Assembly (NCBI GenBank): GCA_945901845.1
Contig: CAMDLR010000009.1
Location: 1 to 64,000 of the forward strand
Source of the DNA: Sediminibacterium ginsengisoli
GTDB taxonomy: Bacteria; Bacteroidota; Bacteroidia; Chitinophagales; Chitinophagaceae
Reading direction: 5' to 3'
DNA length: 64,000 bases
This document shows, piece after piece, positions 47,225-56,224 of this stretch (position 1 is its first letter; the number at the start of each line of letters is the position of its first letter). Below the pieces are notes generated by a model, which worked only from the letters and a program-made list of their open reading frames with translations, did no database searches and was not told the origin of the DNA. The position numbers and the translations under genes are program-made.

Positions 47225-48319
47225 ATGAAAATGAAAGCAATTATAGCAGGCGGTGGTACGGGCGGACATATTTTTCCGGCCATAGCCATTGCAGCAGCAC
47301 TAGAAAAACAAGTGCCTGGTATAGAGCTTTTATTTGTTGGTGCATCTGGTAAAATGGAAATGGATAAAGTGCCTGCTGCAGGCTATAAAATAATTGGACT
47401 TACTATAGCTGGATTTAATAGGAGTAATATATTTAAAAATATTACACTGCCGTTTAAATTAATCAAAAGCTTTTTTCAGGTTCGTAGTATACTCACTTCA
47501 TTTAAACCCAATTTTGTTGTGGGTGTAGGTGGGTATTCTACTTTTCCGGTGCTTAAAATGGCACAGACAAAGGGTATCCATACATTTATTCATGAAGCCA
47601 ATTCTTTTGCAGGTAAGTCCAATCAAATGCTTGCAAAAAATGCAACGGCTATATTTACCGGCACAGGTGGTATGGAAACTTTTTTTCCAGCAAATAAATT
47701 ATTTGTTACCGGTAATCCAGTTAGAGAAAATATTATTACTGCGTCTCATACTAGAGAGGAAGCACATTATTTTTTTGGACTCAATCCAAGTAAAAAAACA
47801 ATTTTAATAGTAGGCGGTAGTTTAGGTGCCAATTCTATCAATGAAGTAATCTATAATAACCTAGATGATTTTACAAGTTTAGACATACAGTTAGTATGGC
47901 AAACAGGTAAAACAAGTGCTACTAAATATGCAAATGCTGCCACTAAACATAGCAATGTGTGGGTAGGCGCTTTTATTGCAGAAATGGATATGGCCTATGC
48001 AGTGGCAGACGTTGTGATATCAAGAGCTGGCGCGATGTCTGTTGCTGAAATATGTGTAGTTGCTAAACCCGCTGTTTTTGTGCCTTATCCATTTGCCGCC
48101 GAAGACCACCAAACGGCTAATGCCAATTATTTGGTTACCAATCATGCGGCTTTATTGGTGCCAGATGCACAGGCTGCTGCTACACTATTTAATACGGTTA
48201 CTAAACTCGCACTTGATACAGCGCAGCAACAAACATTTATTAAAAATTTGCAACCACTTGCTATTACAAATGCAGCAGAAGTGGTAGCAACTAAAATACT
48301 AGCATACATACGTGCATAA
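47225..48319 (+). CDS. murG: UDP-GlcNAc:lipid I N-acetylglucosaminyltransferase
   Basis: This 364-residue GT-B enzyme (family 28) makes lipid II by adding GlcNAc to lipid I at the inner face of the membrane. It has the N-terminal 'AIIAGGGTGGHIFPAIAIAA', 'VVGVGGYSTFPVLKMAQ', 'HEANSFAGKSNQMLAKNATA', and in the donor domain 'TILIVGGSLGANSINEVI', 'VVISRAGAMSVAEICVVAKP' and 'FPYPFAAEDHQ'-like 'VPYPFAAEDHQTANA'. Start ATG 47225, with zero spacing after ftsW; ATG 47231 is an alternative. It overlaps murC by 8 bp. Confidence 0.97.
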   Translation: MKMKAIIAGGGTGGHIFPAIAIAAALEKQVPGIELLFVGASGKMEMDKVPAAGYKIIGLTIAGFNRSNIFKNITLPFKLIKSFFQVRSILTSFKPNFVVGVGGYSTFPVLKMAQTKGIHTFIHEANSFAGKSNQMLAKNATAIFTGTGGMETFFPANKLFVTGNPVRENIITASHTREEAHYFFGLNPSKKTILIVGGSLGANSINEVIYNNLDDFTSLDIQLVWQTGKTSATKYANAATKHSNVWVGAFIAEMDMAYAVADVVISRAGAMSVAEICVVAKPAVFVPYPFAAEDHQTANANYLVTNHAALLVPDAQAAATLFNTVTKLALDTAQQQTFIKNLQPLAITNAAEVVATKILAYIRA

Positions 48320-49664
48320 ATTAGATACCATAAAAAATATTTACTTCATTGGTATTGGAGGCATTGGTATGAGTGCCCTTGCACGTTATTTTGTGGCTAA
48401 AGGATGTGTTGTTAATGGCTACGATAAAACCAAAACTATTTTAACGGAAGCTTTATCGGAGATTGGTATTAACATTCATTATGAGGATAGTCTGGATCTT
48501 TTAGATAAAAATGCATCTGTGGTGGTGTACACACCTGCCATACCGGAGTCGCAAGTAGAGCTTACTTATTACAGAGCTAACGGTTACGAAGTAGTTAAAC
48601 GCTCCGATGTTTTAGGATGGATAACAGAAGGCACCGTTAATATTTGTGTAGCAGGTACGCATGGTAAAACAACCGTGAGTAGCATGATAGCGCATTTGTT
48701 AAGGGACACGGGTTATGGTTGTACTGCTTTTTTAGGCGGCATTGCAGCAAATTACAATACCAACTTTTGGAGTAGTGATAATAATGTGGTGGTTGTTGAA
48801 GCCGATGAGTATGACAGAAGTTTTTTAAAGTTACATCCGTCTGTTGCCGTAATTACCTCCATGGATGCAGATCATTTAGATATTTATAAAACACCAGAAG
48901 CGTTTGAAGATGCTTTTGTTAGCTTTTCTGAAAAAATAAAAGAGGGTGGTTTACTACTTGCAAAAAAAGGACTCGTTCGTGAACCATCTTTTGACGCATC
49001 AAAACTGGTGACCTACAGTTTAAATGGTCATGGTGCCAGTATTTTTGCAAAGGATATTAGCGTTGTTAATGGCGCATATTGTTTTACAGCAGTGGGTCCT
49101 AACTGGCAAATTGAGGGGATGGTGTTAAATATGGGTGGGCTGCACAATATTGAAAATGCACTTGTAGCTATTGCTGTTGCTGTTCACCTAGGTATTGAGT
49201 TCGAAAAAATAAAAATAGCACTCGCAAATTTCGCTGGCGTTAAAAGAAGGTTTGAATACCTCGTAAAAACAAACGAACAGGTTTTAATTGATGATTATGC
49301 GCACCATCCAGCAGAACTAGCTGCACTCATAAGTGGCGTTCGTAGTTTGTATTCGAGTCAAAAATTAACCCTTGTATTTCAGCCACATTTATTTAGTAGA
49401 ACACAGGATTTGTGTGATGGATTTGCTGAAAGTTTGAGTGTTGCAGATGAAGTGGTGTTACTTCCTATATATCCTGCTCGTGAGCTACCAATACCGGGGG
49501 TTACTTCTGAAATGATCGCCCTCAAAATGACCAATAAAAATGTGGTGTTGCTTGAAAAAGAAGCGGTGAGTGACTGGTTAAAAAAACATCAGCCCAAACT
49601 TTTAGTAATGGCTGGTGCTGGAGATATCGACGTACTTATTAGAAACATCAAAAACGATTTATAA
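48312..49664 (+). CDS. murC: UDP-MurNAc:L-alanine ligase
   Basis: This 450-residue Mur ligase adds the first amino acid of the stem peptide. Signatures: 'IYFIGIGGIGMSALARYFVA', the P-loop 'CVAGTHGKTTVSSMIAHLLR', 'VVVEADEYDRSFLKLHPSVA', 'DADHLDIY', and 'LIDDYAHHPAELAALISGVR'. It starts with GTG 48312, inside the last codons of murG (8-bp overlap), so translation is coupled. Length is normal for the family. Confidence 0.97.
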   Translation: MHKLDTIKNIYFIGIGGIGMSALARYFVAKGCVVNGYDKTKTILTEALSEIGINIHYEDSLDLLDKNASVVVYTPAIPESQVELTYYRANGYEVVKRSDVLGWITEGTVNICVAGTHGKTTVSSMIAHLLRDTGYGCTAFLGGIAANYNTNFWSSDNNVVVVEADEYDRSFLKLHPSVAVITSMDADHLDIYKTPEAFEDAFVSFSEKIKEGGLLLAKKGLVREPSFDASKLVTYSLNGHGASIFAKDISVVNGAYCFTAVGPNWQIEGMVLNMGGLHNIENALVAIAVAVHLGIEFEKIKIALANFAGVKRRFEYLVKTNEQVLIDDYAHHPAELAALISGVRSLYSSQKLTLVFQPHLFSRTQDLCDGFAESLSVADEVVLLPIYPARELPIPGVTSEMIALKMTNKNVVLLEKEAVSDWLKKHQPKLLVMAGAGDIDVLIRNIKNDL

Positions 49665-49674
49665 AAAAAAGACC

Positions 49675-50727
49675 ATGCGAAACCTACCCTGGAAAAAGAT
49701 TTTAATGCGAACACTCTGGATCATGCTGGGGGTTGCTACCATGGTACTTTTTGTAATGGCCTGGCTGGAAAAGGATAAAAAAACAATCAAAGACATTCAG
49801 ATTCAAATTGCTGGGGAAGAAACCCAGCTGTTTATTAATGAAAGTGATATCAATGAAATGCTTAAAGCGGGAGGAAATATCATTGGTGCTAAAATGTCGT
49901 CACTTAATTTAAGTGCCATTGAAAAAAAGGTAGCAGGTAATCCTTGGGTAAAAAAAGCCCAAATTTATTATACCAACAAGCAGGTGCTGTATGTGTTAAT
50001 TGAAGAGCGTATTCCGATGGCCCGCATATTTACCCCAGGTGGCGCATCTTTTTACCTAGATTCTACAGGGCTTAGATTGCCACTTAGCGAAAAAGTAGTA
50101 GCTAGGGTCCCAATGTTTACGGGCTTCCCATCGGATAGACCCATTTTATCTAAACCTGACAGCCAGTTATTAAAAGAAGTAGTTACCCTTGGCAAGTTTT
50201 TGCATAAAGACTCTTTATGGAGTGCGCAAATTGCTCAAATTGATATTACGCCGCAAGCAAATTTTGAACTCGTTCCCGTAATTGGTGATCATATTATTTC
50301 ACTTGGTAAAGCCACAGATGTAGAGGCTAAGTTTTTACGTTTACAAACTTTTTACAAGCAGGCTTGGATGCAAAAAGGGGTACGTTATTATGAGCGCATT
50401 GATATTCGTTACAAAGATCAAGTAGTTGCCATTAAGCAAGGAACTGCAAAGGCGCAAATTGACTCGGCTCAATCGGCTCTTTTAATTCAGGGACTCATGG
50501 CCCAGCCCGCACTAGATGCAGCTGCTGCAGTAGATACGGTGGGCGTAAAACCTGCCGAAAAACCTGCTACAAAAGCGGCGACAAAACCCGCTGCAAAAGT
50601 TGTTGACACTGTGAAACAAAAAGCAGTTCTCAAACCGGTTATTAACATTGACAATAAAACGATAATAGCTCCGTTAAACAAGAAGGCTAAACAGAATTCT
50701 AAAACAAAGAAAAAAACGAACAACTAA
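49675..50727 (+). CDS. ftsQ: Cell division protein FtsQ
   Basis: A 350-residue bitopic division protein. A short cytoplasmic start and one membrane helix (residues ~10-28, 'LWIMLGVATMVLFVMAW') lead to a POTRA-like domain ('NLSAIEKKVAGNPWVKKAQI', 'LYVLIEERIPMARIF') and a beta domain, as in FtsQ/DivIB. The last ~85 residues are unusual: an Ala/Lys/Pro/Thr-rich tail that ends in a very basic stretch, predicted disordered and on the periplasmic side. ATG 49675 is chosen because it starts the helix-bearing sequence; the frame is open upstream only inside murC. Confidence 0.9.
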   Translation: MRNLPWKKILMRTLWIMLGVATMVLFVMAWLEKDKKTIKDIQIQIAGEETQLFINESDINEMLKAGGNIIGAKMSSLNLSAIEKKVAGNPWVKKAQIYYTNKQVLYVLIEERIPMARIFTPGGASFYLDSTGLRLPLSEKVVARVPMFTGFPSDRPILSKPDSQLLKEVVTLGKFLHKDSLWSAQIAQIDITPQANFELVPVIGDHIISLGKATDVEAKFLRLQTFYKQAWMQKGVRYYERIDIRYKDQVVAIKQGTAKAQIDSAQSALLIQGLMAQPALDAAAAVDTVGVKPAEKPATKAATKPAAKVVDTVKQKAVLKPVINIDNKTIIAPLNKKAKQNSKTKKKTNN

Positions 50728-50738
50728 AACACACCGTT

Positions 50739-52127
50739 ATGCATCACAATGAAGCACCGATCATTGTAGGTCTAGACATTGGAACTACTAAGATTGCCGC
50801 CATCGCCGGCCGTAAAAATGAGTTTGGAAAATTAGAAATCCTAGGTTTTGGACGCGCCAATTCAAGTGGCGTACAGCACGGACAAGTTTTAAACATTGAC
50901 CAAACCATCAAAGCCATTCAGCTTGCTTTAGTAAATTGCTACGAAAGTAACCCCGAGTTAGAAGTGAGTGAAGTGTATGTGGGTATTGCAGGCCATCATA
51001 TTAAAAGCTTGCAAACACGTGGCGATATTGTTAGACAAGACCCCGATACAGAAATCATGCGTTCGGAAATTGATTTTTTGATCAACAACCAACGTAAAAC
51101 ATTTATTCCTGCAGGCGATCAAATCATTGATGTGATTCCGCAAGATTTTCATGTGGATAATAACCAAAATATTAAAGATCCAGTAGGGTACAACGGTGTT
51201 AAAGTAGGTGCCAATTTTCATATTATTACTGGAGATAGAAATGCCATTCGCAACATTAATAGGGCCGTAGAAAGAAGTGGTTTAAGTACCAAAGATTTGG
51301 TGTTGCAACCACTAGCCTCTGCAAGTGCTGTTATGAGCGATATCGATATGGAAGCCGGTGTAGTAATCCTAGATATTGGTGGTGGTACTTCTGATTTAGC
51401 TGTTTTTAGTGAAGGAATTTTAAAGCATACTGCAGTGATTCCATTTGGTGGAGAAAATATCACACAGGATATCCGCATGGGACTCGGGGTATTAAAAAGC
51501 CAAGCAGAAGCTTTAAAAGTTCAATTTGGTAGTGCACTTGCAGATGAGGCACAAACCAATGCGTACATCACTATTCCTGGACTAAAAGGGATGCCCGCTA
51601 AAGAAATAAGTGTTAAAAATTTAGCACAAATTATTCAAGCGCGCATGAGTGAGATTCTAGATTTTGTTACCTATCATATTAAGCAAGTAGGACTTGATAC
51701 ACGCTTATTGAATGGTGGTGTAATCTTAACAGGTGGCGGTTCTCAATTAAAGCACCTCATTCAATTAACAGAATATACAACAGGGTTGAATGCAAGAATT
51801 GGTTTACCAAATGAGCATTTAGCACCCAATCATATAGATGAACTCAAGAAGCCAATGTACGCAACTTGCCTCGGTCTTATCTTAAAAGGTTACGCCGATT
51901 ATGATATGAAGCACAAAGAGTTTACCGAAACATTTAAACGTGTAGAAGTGCCTCGTGCTTTAAAAGTAGTTACGCCAGAGCCAGAAGTGGAGCTAGTAAT
52001 TGGTGAAGTTGCGGCGGGTACAGCACCTAAGCCAGGAAATGGAGAAGATCGTGTTAAATTCTGGGAGAAATTTAAAAACAACCTTATCGATTTATTTAAA
52101 GATGAAGATGAACTTTTAAATAAATAA
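50739..52127 (+). CDS. ftsA: Cell division protein FtsA
   Basis: A 462-residue actin-like ATPase that anchors FtsZ to the membrane. ATP-site motifs are visible: 'IIVGLDIGTTKIAAIAG' (phosphate 1), 'AGVVILDIGGGTSDLAVFSE' (phosphate 2) and 'GGVILTGGGSQLKHLIQL' (adenosine). The 1C domain follows the first motif, with 'VSEVYVGIAGHHIKSLQTRG'. The C-terminal segment 'VKFWEKFKNNLIDLFKDEDE' is an amphipathic helix, the usual membrane-targeting sequence. It lies 11 bp after ftsQ and 51 bp before ftsZ. Confidence 0.97.
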   Translation: MHHNEAPIIVGLDIGTTKIAAIAGRKNEFGKLEILGFGRANSSGVQHGQVLNIDQTIKAIQLALVNCYESNPELEVSEVYVGIAGHHIKSLQTRGDIVRQDPDTEIMRSEIDFLINNQRKTFIPAGDQIIDVIPQDFHVDNNQNIKDPVGYNGVKVGANFHIITGDRNAIRNINRAVERSGLSTKDLVLQPLASASAVMSDIDMEAGVVILDIGGGTSDLAVFSEGILKHTAVIPFGGENITQDIRMGLGVLKSQAEALKVQFGSALADEAQTNAYITIPGLKGMPAKEISVKNLAQIIQARMSEILDFVTYHIKQVGLDTRLLNGGVILTGGGSQLKHLIQLTEYTTGLNARIGLPNEHLAPNHIDELKKPMYATCLGLILKGYADYDMKHKEFTETFKRVEVPRALKVVTPEPEVELVIGEVAAGTAPKPGNGEDRVKFWEKFKNNLIDLFKDEDELLNK

Positions 52128-52178
52128 AAATAACCTTTTACGATACCCATTTCATTCTAACTTTCTAAACTCGTTTAT

Positions 52179-54296
52179 ATGATTCACTTCGATCTTCCTA
52201 AACAAAAATCTTCTATCATTAAAGTACTTGGTGTTGGTGGAGGCGGAAGCAACGCAGTTAACTTCATGTTTGATCAAAATATTGAAGGTGTTGATTTCAT
52301 TATTTGTAATACAGATGCTAAAGCCATTGAGCAGAGTCGCATTCCCAATAAAATTCAGTTAGGCCCACACCTTACCCAAGGTTTAGGCGCTGGCGCAAAT
52401 CCAGAAGTTGGTAAATTAGCCACCGAAGAATCGCTTGAAGAAATCAAGCGCATTTTAGAAGTGAATACTAAAATGGCTTTTATTACTGTTGGTATGGGAG
52501 GTGGAACTGGTACTGGCGGAGCACCTATCATTGCACAAATTTGTAAAGACTTAGGTATTTTAACAGTAGGTATTGTTACAACACCGTTTGGTTTTGAAGG
52601 CCCACGTCGTTTGCAACAAGCGCAAGAAGGTATTGCGCAGTTAAAGCCACACGTAGATACCTTACTTGTAATTAGCAACGATAAATTACGTATGCAATAC
52701 GGTAATTTAAAAATGAAAGAAGCATTTGGTAAGGCTGACAATGTATTAGCGACTGCTGCTAAATGTATCACCGATATTATTAATAGTAGAGGTCATATTA
52801 TTGTTGACTTTGCAGACGTTTGTACCGTAATGAAAAATGGTGGTGTTGCTATTTTAGGAAAAGCAGAAGTAGAAGGAGAAAACAGAGCACAACTTGCTAT
52901 CGAAGAAGCCATTGCATCTCCACTTTTAAATGATAGCGATATCAAAGGCGCTAAATGGATTTTAATTAATATCAATAGTGCCGAAGGTGATCATGAATGC
53001 ACCATGGATGAATTGGAAATTATTAATAATCACCTACGCATGCAAGCCGGAGAAGATACGGATGTAATTGTGGGAATGGGTTACGATAATACGTTGGATA
53101 AAAAAATTGGTATCACACTTGTTGCAACAGGATTTGAACATAAAGATCCATTTGCAATAAGTCCGGCAAGTACAAAAGCGGTTCCTCAAGAAGAAAAAAT
53201 TGTAATGACGCTTCAAACTGAGCAAACTGCTCAGGCTCCTGTGATTAGTTTTGTTGAACCAGAACCTGTTGTTGAAGAAGTGGCTCCTGTTGTAGAACCA
53301 GTTCTTGCACCTGTTTTTGAACTTCCTACCATGCAAGCACTTGTACAACAATCTTTACCGCTTGAGCAAAACGATCCTTTTATGATGCGTCCAATATTTA
53401 CAGCACCTGTTGTAGAAGTAGAAGCACCAGTAGTAGCGTATGTTGCACCAGTAGAAGAAATTGCACCTATCGTTGAAGAACGCTATGTACTTCAATTTGA
53501 ATTAAGCCCAGAAATTACTGAAGAAGTTGAACTACCAGTAATAGAAACAGAACCAGAAATTGTTGTTCCACCTGTTACTGCATCAGAAGCTTTGCTTCAG
53601 TTTACAGTAAACGATACACCAACGGCAACCGCATCAAGTGCCGCTGCATTTACGGGTACTATTTTAAATAAGCCTACCAATATTTATGCAGAAGAAACGC
53701 AAGCGCCTGCACAGGTAGTGCGTGTGCAAGAAGTTGCGCCACAAGAAACTGCGCCGCCAGAAGTTGTTGTACCCGTTGCTCCAATTGCTGTAGGTATTGC
53801 ATCATCTGTCGCTTATATCGCTCCAAATCCAATGACAGCGCAACCTGCATCAGAAGCGCCTGTACAACAGTCTTATAGAACATCATTTGGCGAGTCGTTG
53901 AATGAGTTAGAAGAAGATGCGGAGTTAGGACTTTGCGATATGGAATTAATTGAAAAACCTGAAATGCCTTCTTATAGTCAGGCCACCAATATGGCAGCTC
54001 CTGCTTCTTTTATTGATGACTCGATGTTTGATGATGCAGAAGAGCAAAAGCGCAGAGCTGCAGAGCGCATCCAAAAATTACGCAACCTTTCTTTTAATAT
54101 GAGTAGCGGTGGTGCAGATTCTGGTAGTGAATTTGACAATGTACCTGCGTATGTTAGAAGAAATATGGAACTTTTTGGAAGTACCCTTACTACTGTAGAA
54201 GATTTTTACAGTAAGTATACGGTAGGTAAAGACGAAAAAGATCAAACACAAATATCAACGCTGAATACCTTTTTACACGGTAAGAAGCCCGATTAA
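52179..54296 (+). CDS. ftsZ: Cell division protein FtsZ with very long C-terminal linker
   Basis: The tubulin-like GTPase that forms the division ring. Residues 1-~325 are the normal core: 'VLGVGGGGSNAVNFMFDQNI', the tubulin signature GGGTGTG (107-113), 'TTPFGFEGPRRL' and 'FADVCTVMKNGGVAILGKAE' with the T7-loop region. The protein then runs to 705 residues, against ~380-500 in most bacteria. Residues ~335-600 are a low-complexity Pro/Val/Glu/Ala stretch with repeated PVV/VEE/APV units; a charged helix ('EEQKRRAAERIQKLRNLSFN') and a conserved-looking 'NVPAYVRRNMELFGS' follow. The frame is unbroken. Confidence 0.97.
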   Translation: MIHFDLPKQKSSIIKVLGVGGGGSNAVNFMFDQNIEGVDFIICNTDAKAIEQSRIPNKIQLGPHLTQGLGAGANPEVGKLATEESLEEIKRILEVNTKMAFITVGMGGGTGTGGAPIIAQICKDLGILTVGIVTTPFGFEGPRRLQQAQEGIAQLKPHVDTLLVISNDKLRMQYGNLKMKEAFGKADNVLATAAKCITDIINSRGHIIVDFADVCTVMKNGGVAILGKAEVEGENRAQLAIEEAIASPLLNDSDIKGAKWILININSAEGDHECTMDELEIINNHLRMQAGEDTDVIVGMGYDNTLDKKIGITLVATGFEHKDPFAISPASTKAVPQEEKIVMTLQTEQTAQAPVISFVEPEPVVEEVAPVVEPVLAPVFELPTMQALVQQSLPLEQNDPFMMRPIFTAPVVEVEAPVVAYVAPVEEIAPIVEERYVLQFELSPEITEEVELPVIETEPEIVVPPVTASEALLQFTVNDTPTATASSAAAFTGTILNKPTNIYAEETQAPAQVVRVQEVAPQETAPPEVVVPVAPIAVGIASSVAYIAPNPMTAQPASEAPVQQSYRTSFGESLNELEEDAELGLCDMELIEKPEMPSYSQATNMAAPASFIDDSMFDDAEEQKRRAAERIQKLRNLSFNMSSGGADSGSEFDNVPAYVRRNMELFGSTLTTVEDFYSKYTVGKDEKDQTQISTLNTFLHGKKPD

Positions 54297-54335
54297 TAGC
54301 ATGTAACTTTGTTTTAGCCTGGTGATTTTAGTTGT

Positions 54336-54368
54336 AGATCCCAACCTTTTGGTTGGGATCTTTGTTTA
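54336..54368 (+). terminator. Strong terminator at the end of the division cluster
   Basis: A perfect 11-bp stem, AGATCCCAACC (54336-54346) and GGTTGGGATCT (54351-54361), with a TTTT loop and a trailing T-rich stretch. It sits 40 bp after the ftsZ stop. The perfect stem may terminate in both directions, but the next gene also reads rightwards. Confidence 0.9.
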
Positions 54369-54394
54369 TACACTATTAAGCTTAATTTACAGAT

Positions 54395-55345
54395 ATGGCG
54401 CGCGTATTAATAACAGGAGGGACAGGGCTAGTAGGAACGGCAGTTAAAAATTTACTCTTGCAAAAAGGGTACGAAGTCGTTTTACTTACAAGGTCTACTA
54501 TGTCTGACAAGGGCTATGCCCACTGGGATATTAATGCCGGAACTATTGATGCTACTGCTATTGCAGCTGCCGATTATATTATTCATTTAGCAGGTGCTGG
54601 CGTTGCAGATAAGCGCTGGAGCGTGGCGCGTAAGCAAGAAATTTTAGAAAGCCGTACAAAAAGTAGTGCAGTACTTGTAAAAGCTTTAGAAGAGACGCCC
54701 AATAAAGTAAAAGCGGTTATTAGTGCATCGGCCATTGGATGGTATGGTCCAGATAAAAATAGTCATAGTAATAACGCGCATAACAACGATTTAGCAGCGC
54801 AAGGTTTTGTAGAAACAGATCCTTCCTATCCCGATTTTTTAGGAACTACATGTGCCGCATGGGAGGCATCAATTGCACCCGTTACCGCAAATACAAATGG
54901 TTTACAAAAAAGGTTGGTATGCCTTCGCACAGGTATTGTTTTAAGTAAACACGGTGGTGCCTTAAAAGAATTTTTAAAACCGTTGGCGTTAAGAATGGCT
55001 GCTGTATTAGGTAACGGTAAGCAAATGATTAGCTGGATTGATGTTAGAGATTTAGCAAAAATGTTTGTGTATGCCATCGAACATGAGAATATGAGCGGCA
55101 GCTATAATGCAGTGGCACCAGTACCTGTAAGCAATAAATGCCTTACGCAAACCCTTGCAAGCGTACTTTACGGCAATTTTTATATGACTGCTTATGTACC
55201 TAGTTTTATATTAAAAATAATGCTTGGTGAAATGAGTATTGAAGTACTAAAAAGTACTACGGTATCTCCACAAAAAATACAAGACGCCGGTTTTGTATTT
55301 GATTATCCTATAATTTCAAAAAGTTTATCGACCCTCGATTTATAA
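54395..55345 (+). CDS. TIGR01777-family NAD(P)-dependent epimerase (YfcH-like)
   Basis: A 316-residue extended SDR protein. It opens with the Rossmann loop 'RVLITGGTGLVGTAVKNLLL', continues with 'YIIHLAGAGVADKRWSVARK' and 'ILESRTKSSAVLVKAL', which are typical of TIGR01777/YfcH proteins, and has 'VISASAIGWYGPD' and 'CLRTGIVLSKHGGALKEFLK'. The C-terminal DUF1731 part includes 'VPSFILKIMLGEMSIEVLKS'. The substrate of this family is not known. It stands alone between the ftsZ terminator and a convergent ABC transporter operon. Confidence 0.92.
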   Translation: MARVLITGGTGLVGTAVKNLLLQKGYEVVLLTRSTMSDKGYAHWDINAGTIDATAIAAADYIIHLAGAGVADKRWSVARKQEILESRTKSSAVLVKALEETPNKVKAVISASAIGWYGPDKNSHSNNAHNNDLAAQGFVETDPSYPDFLGTTCAAWEASIAPVTANTNGLQKRLVCLRTGIVLSKHGGALKEFLKPLALRMAAVLGNGKQMISWIDVRDLAKMFVYAIEHENMSGSYNAVAPVPVSNKCLTQTLASVLYGNFYMTAYVPSFILKIMLGEMSIEVLKSTTVSPQKIQDAGFVFDYPIISKSLSTLDL

Positions 55346-55380
55346 ATTTCCTTCCGCTATTTATAAAATCCCATCAAGGT

Positions 55381-56214
55381 TTATAAATCTTTTTTGCGGT
55401 GTAGGAAAAAGCACAACACCCAAATAGCTGTTGTTAGTAAAAGTGATAATGCAATTTGTGATGGCACTTCCGACAAAGATTTTTCGTAAGCTGTTTTTAT
55501 ATCTTTCCCAAACCTACCTATAAACGCAGGAGCCACAATCATTCGGTCCGAAATTTCGAAAGGTAAATACCTGCCTATATCGCCACCAATTTTTGCAGCT
55601 TTTACTTTTAAATAGCCAGTAGCAATATTTTCAACAATGAGGTAATAAAACAAAAAAATACCGAGTGCAATAAACGCTTTTTTAATAAGATAGCCTAGTA
55701 AAAAAGCAATAGAAAGCTGCGCAAAGGTTTGCAAGAAAAAAAGCCCAATATAATAAGATTGCTCCCACATTTTAGTTGCATCAAATGTATCTGCATAGAT
55801 GCTAAAACCAATGGCAACAAGGGCGTAGAGCAGGGTAGTGATAGCGCTAACAATGAAAACGTCAATTAATTTACTGGCCATAAATTGACCCCTAGTCCAG
55901 CCATCAATAACATTTTGCCTTTGTGTTTTGTACTGGTACTCATTGGTTACCAGCATAATAACAAGTATCGAAGGTAGGATTACAAAAAACGATGAAATAT
56001 ATGCTACCGTATGCCAGGTTTCAGGAAACGCAAAGGGGTTGCCTAAAAACATTTTTGCCAGCATCTGTGTACCTTTTTGCGTTGTAATGTCTAGGTATAC
56101 ATTATAAAACATGAGGTTGGCAGCAGGGTAGGTAAGAAGCACAATAATAAGCATGGCCCAAAAGGCTGGATACTTTTTAATTTTAAGCCATTCTATTTGT
56201 ATGAGTGAAAACAT
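55381..56214 (-). CDS. ABC-2 type transporter permease
   Basis: A 277-residue membrane protein with about six helices. It begins with a short cytoplasmic part ('FSLIQIEWLKIKKYPAFWAM') common in ABC-2 permeases and has 'VTNEYQYKTQRQNVIDGWTR', the conserved cytoplasmic coupling segment with E-[FY]-x-x-[KR]-T. It pairs with the ATPase gene 10 bp upstream, forming an exporter. No substrate can be named; related pairs handle antibiotics, lipids or gliding-related functions. Confidence 0.88.
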   Translation of the reverse strand: MFSLIQIEWLKIKKYPAFWAMLIIVLLTYPAANLMFYNVYLDITTQKGTQMLAKMFLGNPFAFPETWHTVAYISSFFVILPSILVIMLVTNEYQYKTQRQNVIDGWTRGQFMASKLIDVFIVSAITTLLYALVAIGFSIYADTFDATKMWEQSYYIGLFFLQTFAQLSIAFLLGYLIKKAFIALGIFLFYYLIVENIATGYLKVKAAKIGGDIGRYLPFEISDRMIVAPAFIGRFGKDIKTAYEKSLSEVPSQIALSLLLTTAIWVLCFFLHRKKDL

Positions 56215-56224
56215 AATGTTTGCG

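Noticed and set aside
52355-52771. Open frame of 138 codons on the - strand within ftsZ
   Set aside because: Pure shadow of the FtsZ GTPase core; proline-rich runs mirror the glycine codons of the tubulin signature.
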